NCBI RefSeq assembly: GCF_900105045.1
Contig: NZ_LT629739.1
Span: 2,604,001 to 2,668,000, forward strand
Length of the DNA stretch: 64,000 bases
Origin: Brevibacterium picturae
GTDB taxonomy: Bacteria; Actinomycetota; Actinomycetes; Actinomycetales; Brevibacteriaceae
Reading direction: 5' to 3'
The first letter of the stretch is position 1; each line of letters begins with the position of its first letter. Both the position numbers and the translations under genes were made by a program. The notes beneath the pieces were generated by a model that did not search any database, was not told the DNA's origin, and saw nothing but the letters and a program-made list of their open reading frames with translations. Below are positions 10,093 to 17,909 of the stretch, piece after piece.

Positions 10093-11131
10093 GGCTCCAT
10101 TGTCCTCGCGCAACGAAATGAGCGCGACCGAGACGGTACTTGCCCACATCGACTGCGCTTACCGTCAGCGTCTCCTGCATCCCTGCCGGTGACGGGGAGC
10201 TGGACATGTCATGTCTCGTTATCTTGTAGCGATACCCAGCTGTGCTCAGTCGGAAACCCTCGTCTATTACAGCAGCACTCGCGGCCGTCGCCGACCAGAG
10301 ATCCAAAACAACACAGCGGCCAGCGCCGCGGCGACGAAGCCCAGCCAAAAGGTCACAACGAACCCACCAGGGCTCGGCGCCGCGAATCCGGCCGATGACT
10401 CCAGCTGCACCGCCAGCACCATTCCCGTCACAGTTGCACCCGAGCTCGTTCCCACACTGCGCATCAGAGCATTGACACCGATCGCGGAACCAGTCATCGA
10501 GTAGGGCACCTCGGCCATGACCAGAGTGGGAATGGCCGCATACCCTATCGCCACCCCTGCCAAGGCGAACACACTGGCGATGATGAGCTGCCAAACTTCG
10601 GCGTGCCAGACCACGGAAATGAGGTATCCGACCATAGAGATCACCGAACCCAAAACCGCAGTCACACGAGCTCCGAAACGATCGGTCATGGTTGCAGCGA
10701 GGGGCGCGACGGCCATCATCGCCAAGGAGCAGGGCACCAAGGCCATGCTCGCCCACAGGATACTCAGACCCAAGCCTGCTTCGGTGCGAACCGGCAGTTC
10801 GAGAATCTGCAGGAACGAAACCTCTTGGACGAAGAAGGCGAAGCCGAGAGCGATTGAACCCAGACTGACCATCAGCAGCGGGAACTTCGACATGATGCGC
10901 AGATCGATCAGCGGGTCGCGGGTGCGCAACTCGTGCAGGCCCCAGACGAAGAGCACAACGATCCCCGTTCCGCCGAGTCCAAGCGTCGCCAGCGAAGACC
11001 ACCCCCACACCGGACCTTGGGAAACCGCCACCAGAATCCCACCCAACCCGGCAGAGAGCATCAACGCCCCAAGCCAGTCGAAGCGTTGCCGAAGGCGATC
11101 GGTGCTGGGCACAACGAAGAGGACAGCGATG

Positions 11132-11139
11132 AGATTGAT
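11132..11139. repeat. Target-site duplication AGATTGAT, left copy
   Basis: AGATTGAT directly abuts the left end of the insertion sequence. The identical octamer is at 12575-12582 on the other side. An 8-bp duplication is the norm for ISL3-family elements. Confidence 0.92.
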
Positions 11140-11164
11140 GGCTCATCGTAATTGAGAGTGTAGA
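11140..11164 (+). repeat. Left terminal inverted repeat of the ISL3 element
   Basis: It reads GGCTCATCGTAA then TTGAGAGTGTAGA. It differs from the reverse complement of the right end only at base 6 (A here, T there). The transposase stop codon TGA (11143-11145, minus strand) lies inside it and uses that variant base. Confidence 0.92.
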
Positions 11165-12453
11165 ACCGGTCTGAAGCCACCGGACTCGAGCAGACACCTG
11201 GCGATGTAGTGGGTGATGTTACGGAACCCCAGAGCAGACCCGCGGAGATGTTCAAGCCTGCCGTTGATCGCTTCAGTCGGACCATTGGACGTTCCCGGTC
11301 GGGTGAAGAACGCGAGCACATCAGCAGCTCGACGCTTCAGAGTCCTTCCCAACCGTTTGAGCTCAACCAGCCCTGTCGGCAGATTCGTCGCCAGTGCGTC
11401 GATGACCGTTCTCAAGAGCTTCTTGCCCTCGTTCCGGTCGGCGGTTCGGTAGGCGTTCACTATGTCTTGGTAAACAGCCCAGGTGACTTCGACTTCGGTG
11501 AAACTCGAATCGGCGAACAGGCCCGCGATGCTCTCCTGCTGCTTGGTCGTGAGCAGATCAGCGCCTGTGTGCAGAGTCCTCCTCGCTCGATACAAGGGGT
11601 CTTTCGCTCGTCCACGATGGCCAGTTGTCTCCTGCTGAATACGACGACGAACATCATCGAGAGCATCACCGGCGAGCTTGACGACGTGGAAGGGGTCCAT
11701 GACTTCGACAGCGTCGGGCAGTTCCTCAACTGAGGCTGTTTTGAAGCCGGAGAATCCGTCCATCGCGACGACGTCGATGCCATCACGCCAGTCCTTCGGA
11801 CGGGCTTTCAACCATTGCTTGAACACCTGCTTCGAACGTCCGGGCATCATGTCGAGCAGACGTGCTGGGCCTGTTGCCTGGCTGATCGGGGTGAGGTCGA
11901 TGATGACGGTGACGTACTTGTCGCCACGCCGGGTGTGCCGCCATACGTGCTCGTCGACACCTATGACGCTGGCCCCGTCGAAACGGGTCGGGTCGTTGAT
12001 CAACAGCCGGCGACCTTCAGCGAGGATTGCGGAGTTCGCGGTGTGCCAGGACACGGCGAGTTTGCTTGCGATCACGGACACGGTGTCGTGGTCGATGACG
12101 AGAGCACGCAGCGCCCAGTCGAGGCCGGTTCGAGAGATCTTCGCTCGTGGTGGTGCCGCAGCAGTGGTGTCTTGACGCCATACGCGGCCGCACTCGACGC
12201 ATTTGTAACGGCGGAGGCGAATATGAAGCGTGGTCGGTCGGTGGCCGAAGGGCTCGTGGGCCAGACGGCGGACGACGGTATCGCGAACGATCCCGTGGCC
12301 ACCGCACCGACGGCACCAGTTATCGGTGGTGTTGGGCCGGCATTCCAGGATGGCTTTGTGTCCGGTGATGTGCTGGCCGATACAGGTCAGGTCGAGGGTG
12401 TCGAGTCGGCAAAATGTCGTGAGGTCAGGGGTCGAGAATATAGGCTTGGCCAC
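11143..12453 (-). CDS. ISL3-family transposase
   Basis: A 436-residue transposase of the ISL3 (IS204/IS1001/IS1096/IS1165) family. The N-terminus holds a zinc-ribbon-like region with paired cysteines (CRRCGGHG and CVECGRVW), then a helix-turn-helix-like region. The DDE catalytic core has Asp in GVDEHVW, Asp in VVAMDGFSGF or MDPFHVVK, and Glu in NGPTEAINGRLEHLRG. The reading frame is intact and ends inside the left inverted repeat. The start is a GTG (MAKPIFSTPDL), about 120 bases inside the right end. It is probably functional and could mobilise the element. Confidence 0.92.
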   Translation of the reverse strand: MAKPIFSTPDLTTFCRLDTLDLTCIGQHITGHKAILECRPNTTDNWCRRCGGHGIVRDTVVRRLAHEPFGHRPTTLHIRLRRYKCVECGRVWRQDTTAAAPPRAKISRTGLDWALRALVIDHDTVSVIASKLAVSWHTANSAILAEGRRLLINDPTRFDGASVIGVDEHVWRHTRRGDKYVTVIIDLTPISQATGPARLLDMMPGRSKQVFKQWLKARPKDWRDGIDVVAMDGFSGFKTASVEELPDAVEVMDPFHVVKLAGDALDDVRRRIQQETTGHRGRAKDPLYRARRTLHTGADLLTTKQQESIAGLFADSSFTEVEVTWAVYQDIVNAYRTADRNEGKKLLRTVIDALATNLPTGLVELKRLGRTLKRRAADVLAFFTRPGTSNGPTEAINGRLEHLRGSALGFRNITHYIARCLLESGGFRPVLHSQLR

Positions 12454-12549
12454 GTCGAGGTCTTTCGGATGGGTTGTGTGAGAACTTCCATCATCGGAAG
12501 ACCTCGACGTCTATCCGGGTAGCGACTCGCCGTGTCCTGGAATCACCGA

Positions 12550-12574
12550 TCTACACTCTCAATTACGAAGAGCC
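12550..12574 (-). repeat. Right terminal inverted repeat of the ISL3 element
   Basis: This matches the left repeat (11140-11164) at 24 of 25 positions in inverted orientation. The element ends at ...GAGCC, directly before the second AGATTGAT. Confidence 0.92.
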
Positions 12575-12582
12575 AGATTGAT
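12575..12582. repeat. Target-site duplication AGATTGAT, right copy
   Basis: Identical to 11132-11139, on the outer side of the right inverted repeat. Confidence 0.92.
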
Positions 12583-13347
12583 GGTTCCAAGGACAGCCGT
12601 CGCCAGAAGAGAAGCTTCCAATCTCCGATCTCAGCGATCCACGCGGCGAGTGGCAGACCGATCGCGCCCCCGAAGCCCATGCTGGAGCTGATGATGCTGA
12701 TGCCAGCGATGCGGATCTTGCGGTTATCGACCAGACTCATCATTGAAATGCCGACAGCTGTGGCTCCCATGCTCACGCCTTGGAGTGCCCGTCCGACGAG
12801 CAGCCAGGTCAGTTCGCCTGACAGTGCAGCTATCAGGGAGCCAAGAGTCATCATCGCAAGCAGTGCAATCATGACCCTGCGCATTCCGAGGATATCGCCC
12901 AGACGCCCCGAGATCGGAGTCGTGACGGCTGCGACCAGCAGAGCAATGGTCAGTACCCACGCGGTGGCACTCCGCGGAGCATCGAGAAGCTCAGGAAGAT
13001 GGTTTTGGATCGGAACGACCAGGTCTGCATGAACGCGGTGCTCGTCGCGACACACGTCAATACGACCACGAGAACCCACGGGCGGCGAAGGAGGAAGTCG
13101 CCGTCTGCCACCGGTGTCCTCTCCGTGATGATCCTTGCTGCTTTCCGATCGTCGCATAAACCCTGAGCAATGACCCTATCGTGGAAGGACCCTCGCGATT
13201 CCGAACGGAATCGCCCATCGGGTGAGGAAATCAGTGCTTTGTCGCCGCTGATAAGAATGCTCGCGGTCGACTCGATGCCATCATCGATGGAACCTGCAAG
13301 CGGTCCCAGAAACTTTTTCTCCCCCGCGGAATAAACCCTCGCTCCGC

Positions 13348-13374
13348 AAAGTTGAGTCTAGTGTACGCAACTTT
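13348..13374. promoter_or_regulatory. HAIR-like HspR operator 1
   Basis: AAAGTTGAGT-N7-ACGCAACTTT is a 10+10 inverted repeat with one mismatch. The core TTGAGT-N7-AC.CAA matches the HAIR consensus CTTGAGT-N7-ACTCAAG bound by HspR in other actinobacteria. It lies just upstream of the predicted dnaK promoter. HspR is encoded by the last gene of this operon. Confidence 0.75.
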
Positions 13375-13387
13375 CATGATGCCGAGC

Positions 13388-13416
13388 TTGACTGCTCGGA
13401 TCACGAAGATAATACT
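13388..13416 (+). promoter_or_regulatory. dnaK operon promoter
   Basis: TTGACT at 13388-13393 is followed after 17 bases by AATACT (13411-13416), or after 16 bases by TAATAC. The -10 region touches HAIR-like site 2, so HspR bound there would block RNA polymerase. The leader to the dnaK ATG would be about 135 bases. Confidence 0.68.
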
Positions 13417-13435
13417 TGAGTGCAGTTGGCTCAAT
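13415..13435. promoter_or_regulatory. HAIR-like HspR operator 2
   Basis: CTTGAGT-N7-GCTCAAT: the left half is a perfect HAIR half-site and the right half keeps CTCAA. It overlaps the predicted transcription start of dnaK. Confidence 0.72.
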
Positions 13436-13559
13436 GTGTGCGGTCGAGTGGGTCCACCGCTCGTCCCCGCGGCAGGAAATGCCGTGGAAGCCAGGTGGTG
13501 GATCCGCCCGATCGCACACATTCGAGTCGAGATTACTCACGAGTGAAGGAGAGAACGTT

Positions 13560-15422
13560 ATGGCACGTGCAGTTGGAATCGACCTCGGAACCACGAACTC
13601 CGTCGTCACAGTCCTCGAAGGCGGTGACCCCAAGGTCATCGCGAACGCGGAAGGCGGTCGCACGACCCCATCCGTCGTTGCTGTCAACAAGAACGGTGAC
13701 TCCCTGGTCGGCGAAATCGCCAAGCGCCAGGCCGTCACCAACATCAAGAACACCGTTGCTTCGGTCAAGCGCCACATGGGCACCGACTGGTCCACCGAGA
13801 TCGGCGGCAAGAAGCTGTCGGCGCCGGAGGTTTCGGCCCGCATCCTGCAGAAGCTCAAGCACGACGCTGAGGAATACCTGCAGGAAGACGTGACCGACGC
13901 AGTCATCACCGTTCCCGCATACTTCAACGACGCCGAGCGTCAGGCCACGAAGGATGCCGGTGAGATCGCGGGACTCAACGTCTCACGCATCATCAACGAG
14001 CCTACCGCTGCAGCTCTGGCCTACGGCCTCGAGCGCGGCAAGGAAGATGAGACCATTCTCGTCTTCGACCTCGGTGGCGGTACCTTCGACGTCTCCCTGC
14101 TGGAAGTCGGCAAGGACGAAGACGACTTCTCCACGATTCAGGTCCGTGCGACCTCCGGCGACAACCGCCTCGGCGGTGACGACTGGGATCAGCGTATCGT
14201 CGACTGGCTCGTCGGCGAGGTCAAGAACGGATACGGCGTCGACCTGGGCAAGGATGCGACCGCCCTGCAGCGTCTGAAGGAAGCTTCGGAGCAGGCCAAG
14301 AAGGAACTCTCCTCGGCCACCAGCACGAACATCTCGCTGCAGTACCTGTCGATGAGCGAGAACGGACCCATCCACCTGGATGAAACCCTGACCCGCGCGA
14401 AGTTCGAGGATCTGACCAAGGACCTCCTCGAGCGTACCAAGGCTCCGTTCCACGCAGTCATGAAGGACGCAAACGTGTCCGTCAAGGACATCGACCACGT
14501 CGTCCTCGTCGGCGGTTCGACCCGTATGCCCGGCGTCTCCGCAGTCGTCACCGAACTCACCGGAGGCAAGGAGCCCAACAAGGGCGTCAACCCCGATGAG
14601 GTCGTGGCAATCGGCGCAGCCGTGCAGGCTGGTGTGCTCGTGGGCGAACGCAAGGACGTTCTGCTCATCGACGTCACTCCTCTCTCGCTCGGACTCGAGA
14701 CCAAGGGCGGCGTGATGACCAAGCTCATCGAGCGCAACACCCCGATCCCGACCAAGCGTTCGGAGACCTTCACTACGGCCGAGGACAACCAGCCCTCCGT
14801 GTCGATCCAGGTCTTCCAGGGTGAGCGTGAGTTCACTCGCGACAACAAGAACCTCGGCACCTTCGAGCTGACCGGCATCGCGCCGGCTCCTCGCGGCGTG
14901 CCGCAGATCGAGGTCGCCTTCGACATCGACGCCAACGGCATCGTGCATGTCTCGGCCACCGACAAGGGCACCGGCACCGAGCAGTCGATGACGATCACCG
15001 GCGGTTCCGCACTGCCGCAGGAAGACATCGACCGCATGGTCAAGGAAGCCGAGGAGAACGCAGACGAGGACAAGAAGCGCCGTGAGGCCGCTGACACTCG
15101 CAACAATGCGGAGAACCTCGCCTACCAGACCGAGAAACTCGTCACCGACAACGAGGACAAGCTGCCCGAAGAGGTCAAGACCGAGATCAACTCGGACGTC
15201 GAAGCTGTCAAGGAAGCCCTCAAGGGTGAAGACGACGACGCCGTGAAGTCGGCCTACGACAAGCTCGTCGAGAACCAGCAGAAGATCGGCGAAGCCATCT
15301 ACAGCCAGGCAGGTGCCGAAGGTGCCGCTGGTGAAGAGGCTGCCGGCGATGCCGATGCAAGCGCCGATGACGATGTCGTCGACGCTGAGGTTGTCGACGA
15401 AGAGGACGAGGAGAAGAAGTAA
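13560..15422 (+). CDS. dnaK: Hsp70 chaperone DnaK
   Basis: A 620-residue Hsp70. The N-terminal ATPase domain opens with the phosphate-binding loop GIDLGTTNS and contains [23 protein letters not shown] and [10 protein letters not shown]. The substrate-binding beta domain starts near [11 protein letters not shown], followed by a helical lid and an acidic Asp/Glu/Ala tail ending EEDEEKK. The ATG at 13560 has AAGGAGAG 6-13 bases upstream; the reading frame is open further upstream but nothing there looks like Hsp70. It works with GrpE and DnaJ encoded directly downstream, and is controlled by HspR through the HAIR sites upstream. Confidence 0.98.
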   Translation: MARAVGIDLGTTNSVVTVLEGGDPKVIANAEGGRTTPSVVAVNKNGDSLVGEIAKRQAVTNIKNTVASVKRHMGTDWSTEIGGKKLSAPEVSARILQKLKHDAEEYLQEDVTDAVITVPAYFNDAERQATKDAGEIAGLNVSRIINEPTAAALAYGLERGKEDETILVFDLGGGTFDVSLLEVGKDEDDFSTIQVRATSGDNRLGGDDWDQRIVDWLVGEVKNGYGVDLGKDATALQRLKEASEQAKKELSSATSTNISLQYLSMSENGPIHLDETLTRAKFEDLTKDLLERTKAPFHAVMKDANVSVKDIDHVVLVGGSTRMPGVSAVVTELTGGKEPNKGVNPDEVVAIGAAVQAGVLVGERKDVLLIDVTPLSLGLETKGGVMTKLIERNTPIPTKRSETFTTAEDNQPSVSIQVFQGEREFTRDNKNLGTFELTGIAPAPRGVPQIEVAFDIDANGIVHVSATDKGTGTEQSMTITGGSALPQEDIDRMVKEAEENADEDKKRREAADTRNNAENLAYQTEKLVTDNEDKLPEEVKTEINSDVEAVKEALKGEDDDAVKSAYDKLVENQQKIGEAIYSQAGAEGAAGEEAAGDADASADDDVVDAEVVDEEDEEKK

Positions 15423-16141
15423 TGACTGCCGAGGGCAACGATCCGTCGTCCGAGGAGCCAGGCTTCACCTTCAGCGACAAGCGCCGCATCGATCCGGACA
15501 CCGGTGAGATCCGCCCAGAGCCCGACGACCAGTCGGCCTCGGCGGAGGCCGGTGAGGCAGCTGCCGCGAACGACGCCGCTGGTGCCGACGGTGCCGACGA
15601 CGTCCAGGACGCCGAAGAGAACCTGGCCGATGCCAGCGACCTCGGCGTGGACATCCCGACCGATGCCTCGACGTTGAACGACACCGAGGCCGCGCAGGGC
15701 GAAGAGGCTCCCGAACCCGCACCGGGAACTGAGGCCGCAGCGCACCTGGCCGACCTCAAGCGCATCAACGCTGAGTACGCCGCCTACCGGATGCGGGCCG
15801 ATCGCGAACGCGAGCGGGCAGCGACCGGTGGCACGATCAAGGCCGTCGAGGCCCTGATCCCCGTGCTCGACGAAGTGCGCCTGGCGCAGGAGAACGGTGA
15901 CGTCACCGGGCCTTTCGAGACCCACGTGAACAAGCTGATCGACTCGCTGAACAAGGTCGGCGTCGAGCAGTACGGTCAGGTCGGCGACGAGTTCGATCCG
16001 CGACTGCATGAGGCACTGATGCAGCAGCCGTCGGACGAAGTCGAGACTCCGACCGTCTTCCTGGTCATGCAGCCGGGCTACCGCCTCGGCGACCGAGTCA
16101 TCCGTGCCGCACGCGTCGGCGTGCAGCAGCCGGAGGACTGA
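15422..16141 (+). CDS. grpE: Nucleotide exchange factor GrpE
   Basis: A 239-residue GrpE that releases ADP from DnaK. The first about 105 residues are acidic and disordered (Glu/Ala/Asp). The coiled-coil dimer helix begins near HLADLKRINAEYAAYRMR, and the C-terminal beta-wing region contains DEFDPRLHEALMQQP and VIRAARVGV, the usual GrpE signature. It overlaps dnaK by one base (TAATG), so translation is coupled. Confidence 0.96.
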   Translation: MTAEGNDPSSEEPGFTFSDKRRIDPDTGEIRPEPDDQSASAEAGEAAAANDAAGADGADDVQDAEENLADASDLGVDIPTDASTLNDTEAAQGEEAPEPAPGTEAAAHLADLKRINAEYAAYRMRADRERERAATGGTIKAVEALIPVLDEVRLAQENGDVTGPFETHVNKLIDSLNKVGVEQYGQVGDEFDPRLHEALMQQPSDEVETPTVFLVMQPGYRLGDRVIRAARVGVQQPED

Positions 16142-16147
16142 GAACCA

Positions 16148-16165
16148 CACCCTCGCCGAGGTGGC
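16148..16165 (+). repeat. Dispersed element CACCCTCGCCGAGGTGGC, copy 1
   Basis: 18 bases identical to 59042-59059. It forms the left arm of the first hairpin between grpE and dnaJ. Confidence 0.75.
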
Positions 16166-16223
16166 CCCACCAAGGTGGGACCACCTCGGCGGCGGTCCGG
16201 ATCATCCGGGATGACAATCCCGG
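16154..16223 (+). promoter_or_regulatory. Two stacked stem-loops between grpE and dnaJ
   Basis: The first hairpin (16154-16191) pairs CGCCGAGGTGG with CCACCTCGGCG, continues after one mismatch with CCCAC/GTGGG, and closes on a 4-base loop. The second (16206-16223) is CCGGGAT-GACA-ATCCCGG. Neither has a T-tract. They lie in a 145-base gap within an otherwise tightly packed operon, so they may attenuate or stabilise the mRNA and set the dnaJ-hspR level separately from dnaK-grpE. Confidence 0.65.
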
Positions 16224-16286
16224 GGTTGCGGATTGTGAGGAGACAATTGAATACACTGATGAAGAAGACACGGAAGGAGGTGCCAG

Positions 16287-17300
16287 GTGAATACCGGTCC
16301 TCAGAATGATTGGTTCGAGAAGGACTTCTACAAGACCCTCGGCGTCTCCAAAGATGCTTCCGATGCAGAGATCAAGAAGGCCTACCGCAAGCTGGCACGC
16401 AAGTATCACCCGGATGCCAATCCCGGTGATTCCAAGGCCGAAGACAAGTTCAAGGAGCTCGGCCAGGCGCATCAGGTGCTCTCTGACAAGGAATCCCGCG
16501 AACAGTACGATCAGGTCCGCGCCATGGGCGGCGGCGCCAGGTTCACCGGTTCCAGTGGACCTGCAGGCGGCGCTGGCGGCGGATTCGACGATGTGTTCTC
16601 CGACCTCTTCGGCGGTGGCGGACGGACACGAACCCGCTCGCCCTACGGCGCTGGCGGGGGAGACGTGCCCCCTGACCTCGCCGACCTGCTCAACGGCTTC
16701 GGCGGAGGCGGCGGCGGTGGTTTCGGGGGCGGTTATTCGCCACCCGTCAAGGGCGGCGACATCAAGTCCAGCACCACCCTGTCGTTCACGGAGGCCATCA
16801 ACGGTGCCTCGGTGAAGCTGAACATGCCGGGCGGGAAGCCCCTGACCGTGCGGACGCCGATCGGCGTCAAGGACGGGCAGAAGATCCGACTGGCGGGCAA
16901 GGGCAAGACCAGCCCCAACGGCGGCGAGGCCGGCGACGTGATCCTCACGATCAAGGTCAAGCCGCACCCCGTCTTCACTCGCGACGGTGACAACCTGCGG
17001 ATGGACCTGCCGGTCAGCTTCGACGAAGCGGCCCTGGGCGCCGAGGTCAAGGTGCCCACGCTCGGCGGAATGCCGGTGACGATGAAGATCGCTCCGGGCA
17101 CACCTTCCGGGCGGACTATGCGTGTGCGCGGCAAGGGCGTGAAGTCGAAGAAGGGTACCGGTGACCTGCTGGTGACCGCGGAGATCGTCGTGCCGCAGAA
17201 CCTGTCGAAGGAAGCTAAGGAAGCGGTCGAATCGTTCCAGTCGGCGACCGACAATGAGGATCCGCGGGACGGTTTGCTCGACAAAGCCAGGGCCAGCTGA
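16287..17300 (+). CDS. dnaJ: DnaJ-family co-chaperone without zinc finger (type II)
   Basis: A 337-residue Hsp40. The J domain (residues about 12-75) has the HPD motif at 41-43 in KYHPDANPG. Next come a Gly/Phe-rich stretch (about 80-145) and two C-terminal beta-sandwich substrate-binding domains ([17 protein letters not shown] to [10 protein letters not shown]). There are no CxxCxGxG zinc-finger repeats and no cysteines at all, so it is of CbpA/DnaJB type. The GTG start has a perfect AAGGAGGT ribosome site (16274-16281), a strong signal. It stimulates DnaK's ATPase and delivers substrates. hspR follows 14 bases later. Confidence 0.95.
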   Translation: MNTGPQNDWFEKDFYKTLGVSKDASDAEIKKAYRKLARKYHPDANPGDSKAEDKFKELGQAHQVLSDKESREQYDQVRAMGGGARFTGSSGPAGGAGGGFDDVFSDLFGGGGRTRTRSPYGAGGGDVPPDLADLLNGFGGGGGGGFGGGYSPPVKGGDIKSSTTLSFTEAINGASVKLNMPGGKPLTVRTPIGVKDGQKIRLAGKGKTSPNGGEAGDVILTIKVKPHPVFTRDGDNLRMDLPVSFDEAALGAEVKVPTLGGMPVTMKIAPGTPSGRTMRVRGKGVKSKKGTGDLLVTAEIVVPQNLSKEAKEAVESFQSATDNEDPRDGLLDKARAS

Positions 17301-17314
17301 GGTGGTGAAGCACG

Positions 17315-17755
17315 ATGCACATATCGTCCAGTGCAGCGGTGTACGTCATTTCGGTGGCGGCGGATCTCGCGGGCATGCATCCGCAGACGCTGCGGCAGTA
17401 TGACCGTCTGGGGCTCGTCATTCCCGAGCGTACCGCCGGCAGAGGCCGCCGGTACTCGGGGCGAGACATTGCCAAACTTCGGCTGATCCAGCAGCTCTCG
17501 CAGGACGAGGGCGTGAACCTGGTGGGCATCAAGAAGATCATCGACCTGCAGAACCAGGTCGATGCGCTCAAGTCCCGGAACGAGGAGCTGGAGACAGAAG
17601 TCAGGTCTCGGATGTCGGCGAAGGAACGCGAAGCGCGAGTCTTCGCCGCAGGCAGCACCGGTGGCGATGTCGTCTCGATCTCGCGTGGCAGGCGCCCGCA
17701 GGGACGTCCCGAGCCGGGCGCGATGGTCCTCTACAGCAGGTATCGGCGCCGCTGA
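17315..17755 (+). CDS. hspR: Heat-shock repressor HspR (MerR family)
   Basis: A 146-residue MerR-type regulator. The winged helix-turn-helix covers residues about 8-75 (AADLAGMHPQTLRQYDRLGLVIPERTAGRGRRYS as the recognition region), followed by a coiled coil (IIDLQNQVDALKSRNEELETE) and an Arg-rich tail. HspR binds HAIR repeats and, with DnaK as co-repressor, shuts off its own operon. Two such repeats precede dnaK here. The ATG lies 14 bases after dnaJ. Confidence 0.95.
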   Translation: MHISSSAAVYVISVAADLAGMHPQTLRQYDRLGLVIPERTAGRGRRYSGRDIAKLRLIQQLSQDEGVNLVGIKKIIDLQNQVDALKSRNEELETEVRSRMSAKEREARVFAAGSTGGDVVSISRGRRPQGRPEPGAMVLYSRYRRR

Positions 17756-17816
17756 CTCGACGGGCCCACGGTCCGTCGTTCACGCGAACGGAACGCAGCA
17801 GCTCGAATCATGACAC

Positions 17817-17854
17817 GACGAAGGGGCGATTCCAATTGGAATCGCCCCTTCGTC
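17817..17854. terminator. Perfect palindromic terminator after hspR
   Basis: A 17-bp perfect stem (GACGAAGGGGCGATTCC with GGAATCGCCCCTTCGTC) encloses AATT. It lies between hspR and the converging LPXTG gene. No T-tract follows on either strand, so it may serve both directions. Confidence 0.75.
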
Positions 17855-17909
17855 ATACCCGGTCACTGCGAGTGACTCAGACCGGATCTCTCCGGTTCAG
17901 GTTACGGGA

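Larger units (their letters stand above)
11140..12574 (-). mobile_element. ISL3-family insertion sequence, complete, 1435 bp
   Basis: The element is bounded by 25-bp inverted repeats beginning GGCTC (11140-11164 and 12550-12574) that differ at a single base. It contains one intact transposase gene. Perfect AGATTGAT duplications flank it, which with the intact ends suggests fairly recent transposition into the MFS gene. Its transposase gene runs in the same direction as the disrupted host gene. Confidence 0.93.
10267..13111 (-). pseudogene. DHA2-type MFS efflux transporter, disrupted by an IS and two frameshifts
   Basis: Parts on both sides of the insertion sequence join into one about 467-residue, multi-helix major facilitator. 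The N-terminal part starts at a GTG (13111) preceded by GGAGAGG and reads MADGDFLLRRPW, then TSTAFMQT. Near 13021 the frame changes, and the protein continues as LVVPIQNHLPELLDAPRS and on through GRLGDILGMRR. A second frame change near 12603 follows DWKLLFW; the next expected residues are ATAVLGTINLIAVLFVV. The IS sits inside that last stretch, and the C-terminal half runs from 11112 to 10267. Removing the IS plus one target copy takes out 1443 bases (a multiple of 3), so the two frame changes are separate lesions, each matching loss of one base. Likely a former drug exporter next to the UvrA-like gene. Confidence 0.85.
13112..13559. other. Gap between the broken MFS gene and dnaK: dnaK control region
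   Basis: No gene is convincing here. The MFS-proximal part has a small perfect hairpin, GCGATTCC-GAAC-GGAATCGC, at 13195-13214, which may be an operator or a stem-loop. The dnaK-proximal part holds two HAIR-like operators and a promoter, listed separately. The dnaK reading frame stays open upstream to 13416, but this is leader, not protein. Confidence 0.6.

Noticed and set aside
9776..11197. A 473-residue minus-strand reading frame across the UvrA-like and MFS genes
   Set aside because: It overlaps the real UvrA-like and MFS frames, is rich in Arg/Gly/His and has no coherent domain; it is an out-of-frame shadow typical of GC-rich DNA.
13416..13559. An N-terminal extension of dnaK back to 13416
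   Set aside because: The frame is open but the residues do not resemble Hsp70, and the region carries the promoter and HAIR operators. A strong ribosome site sets the ATG at 13560.
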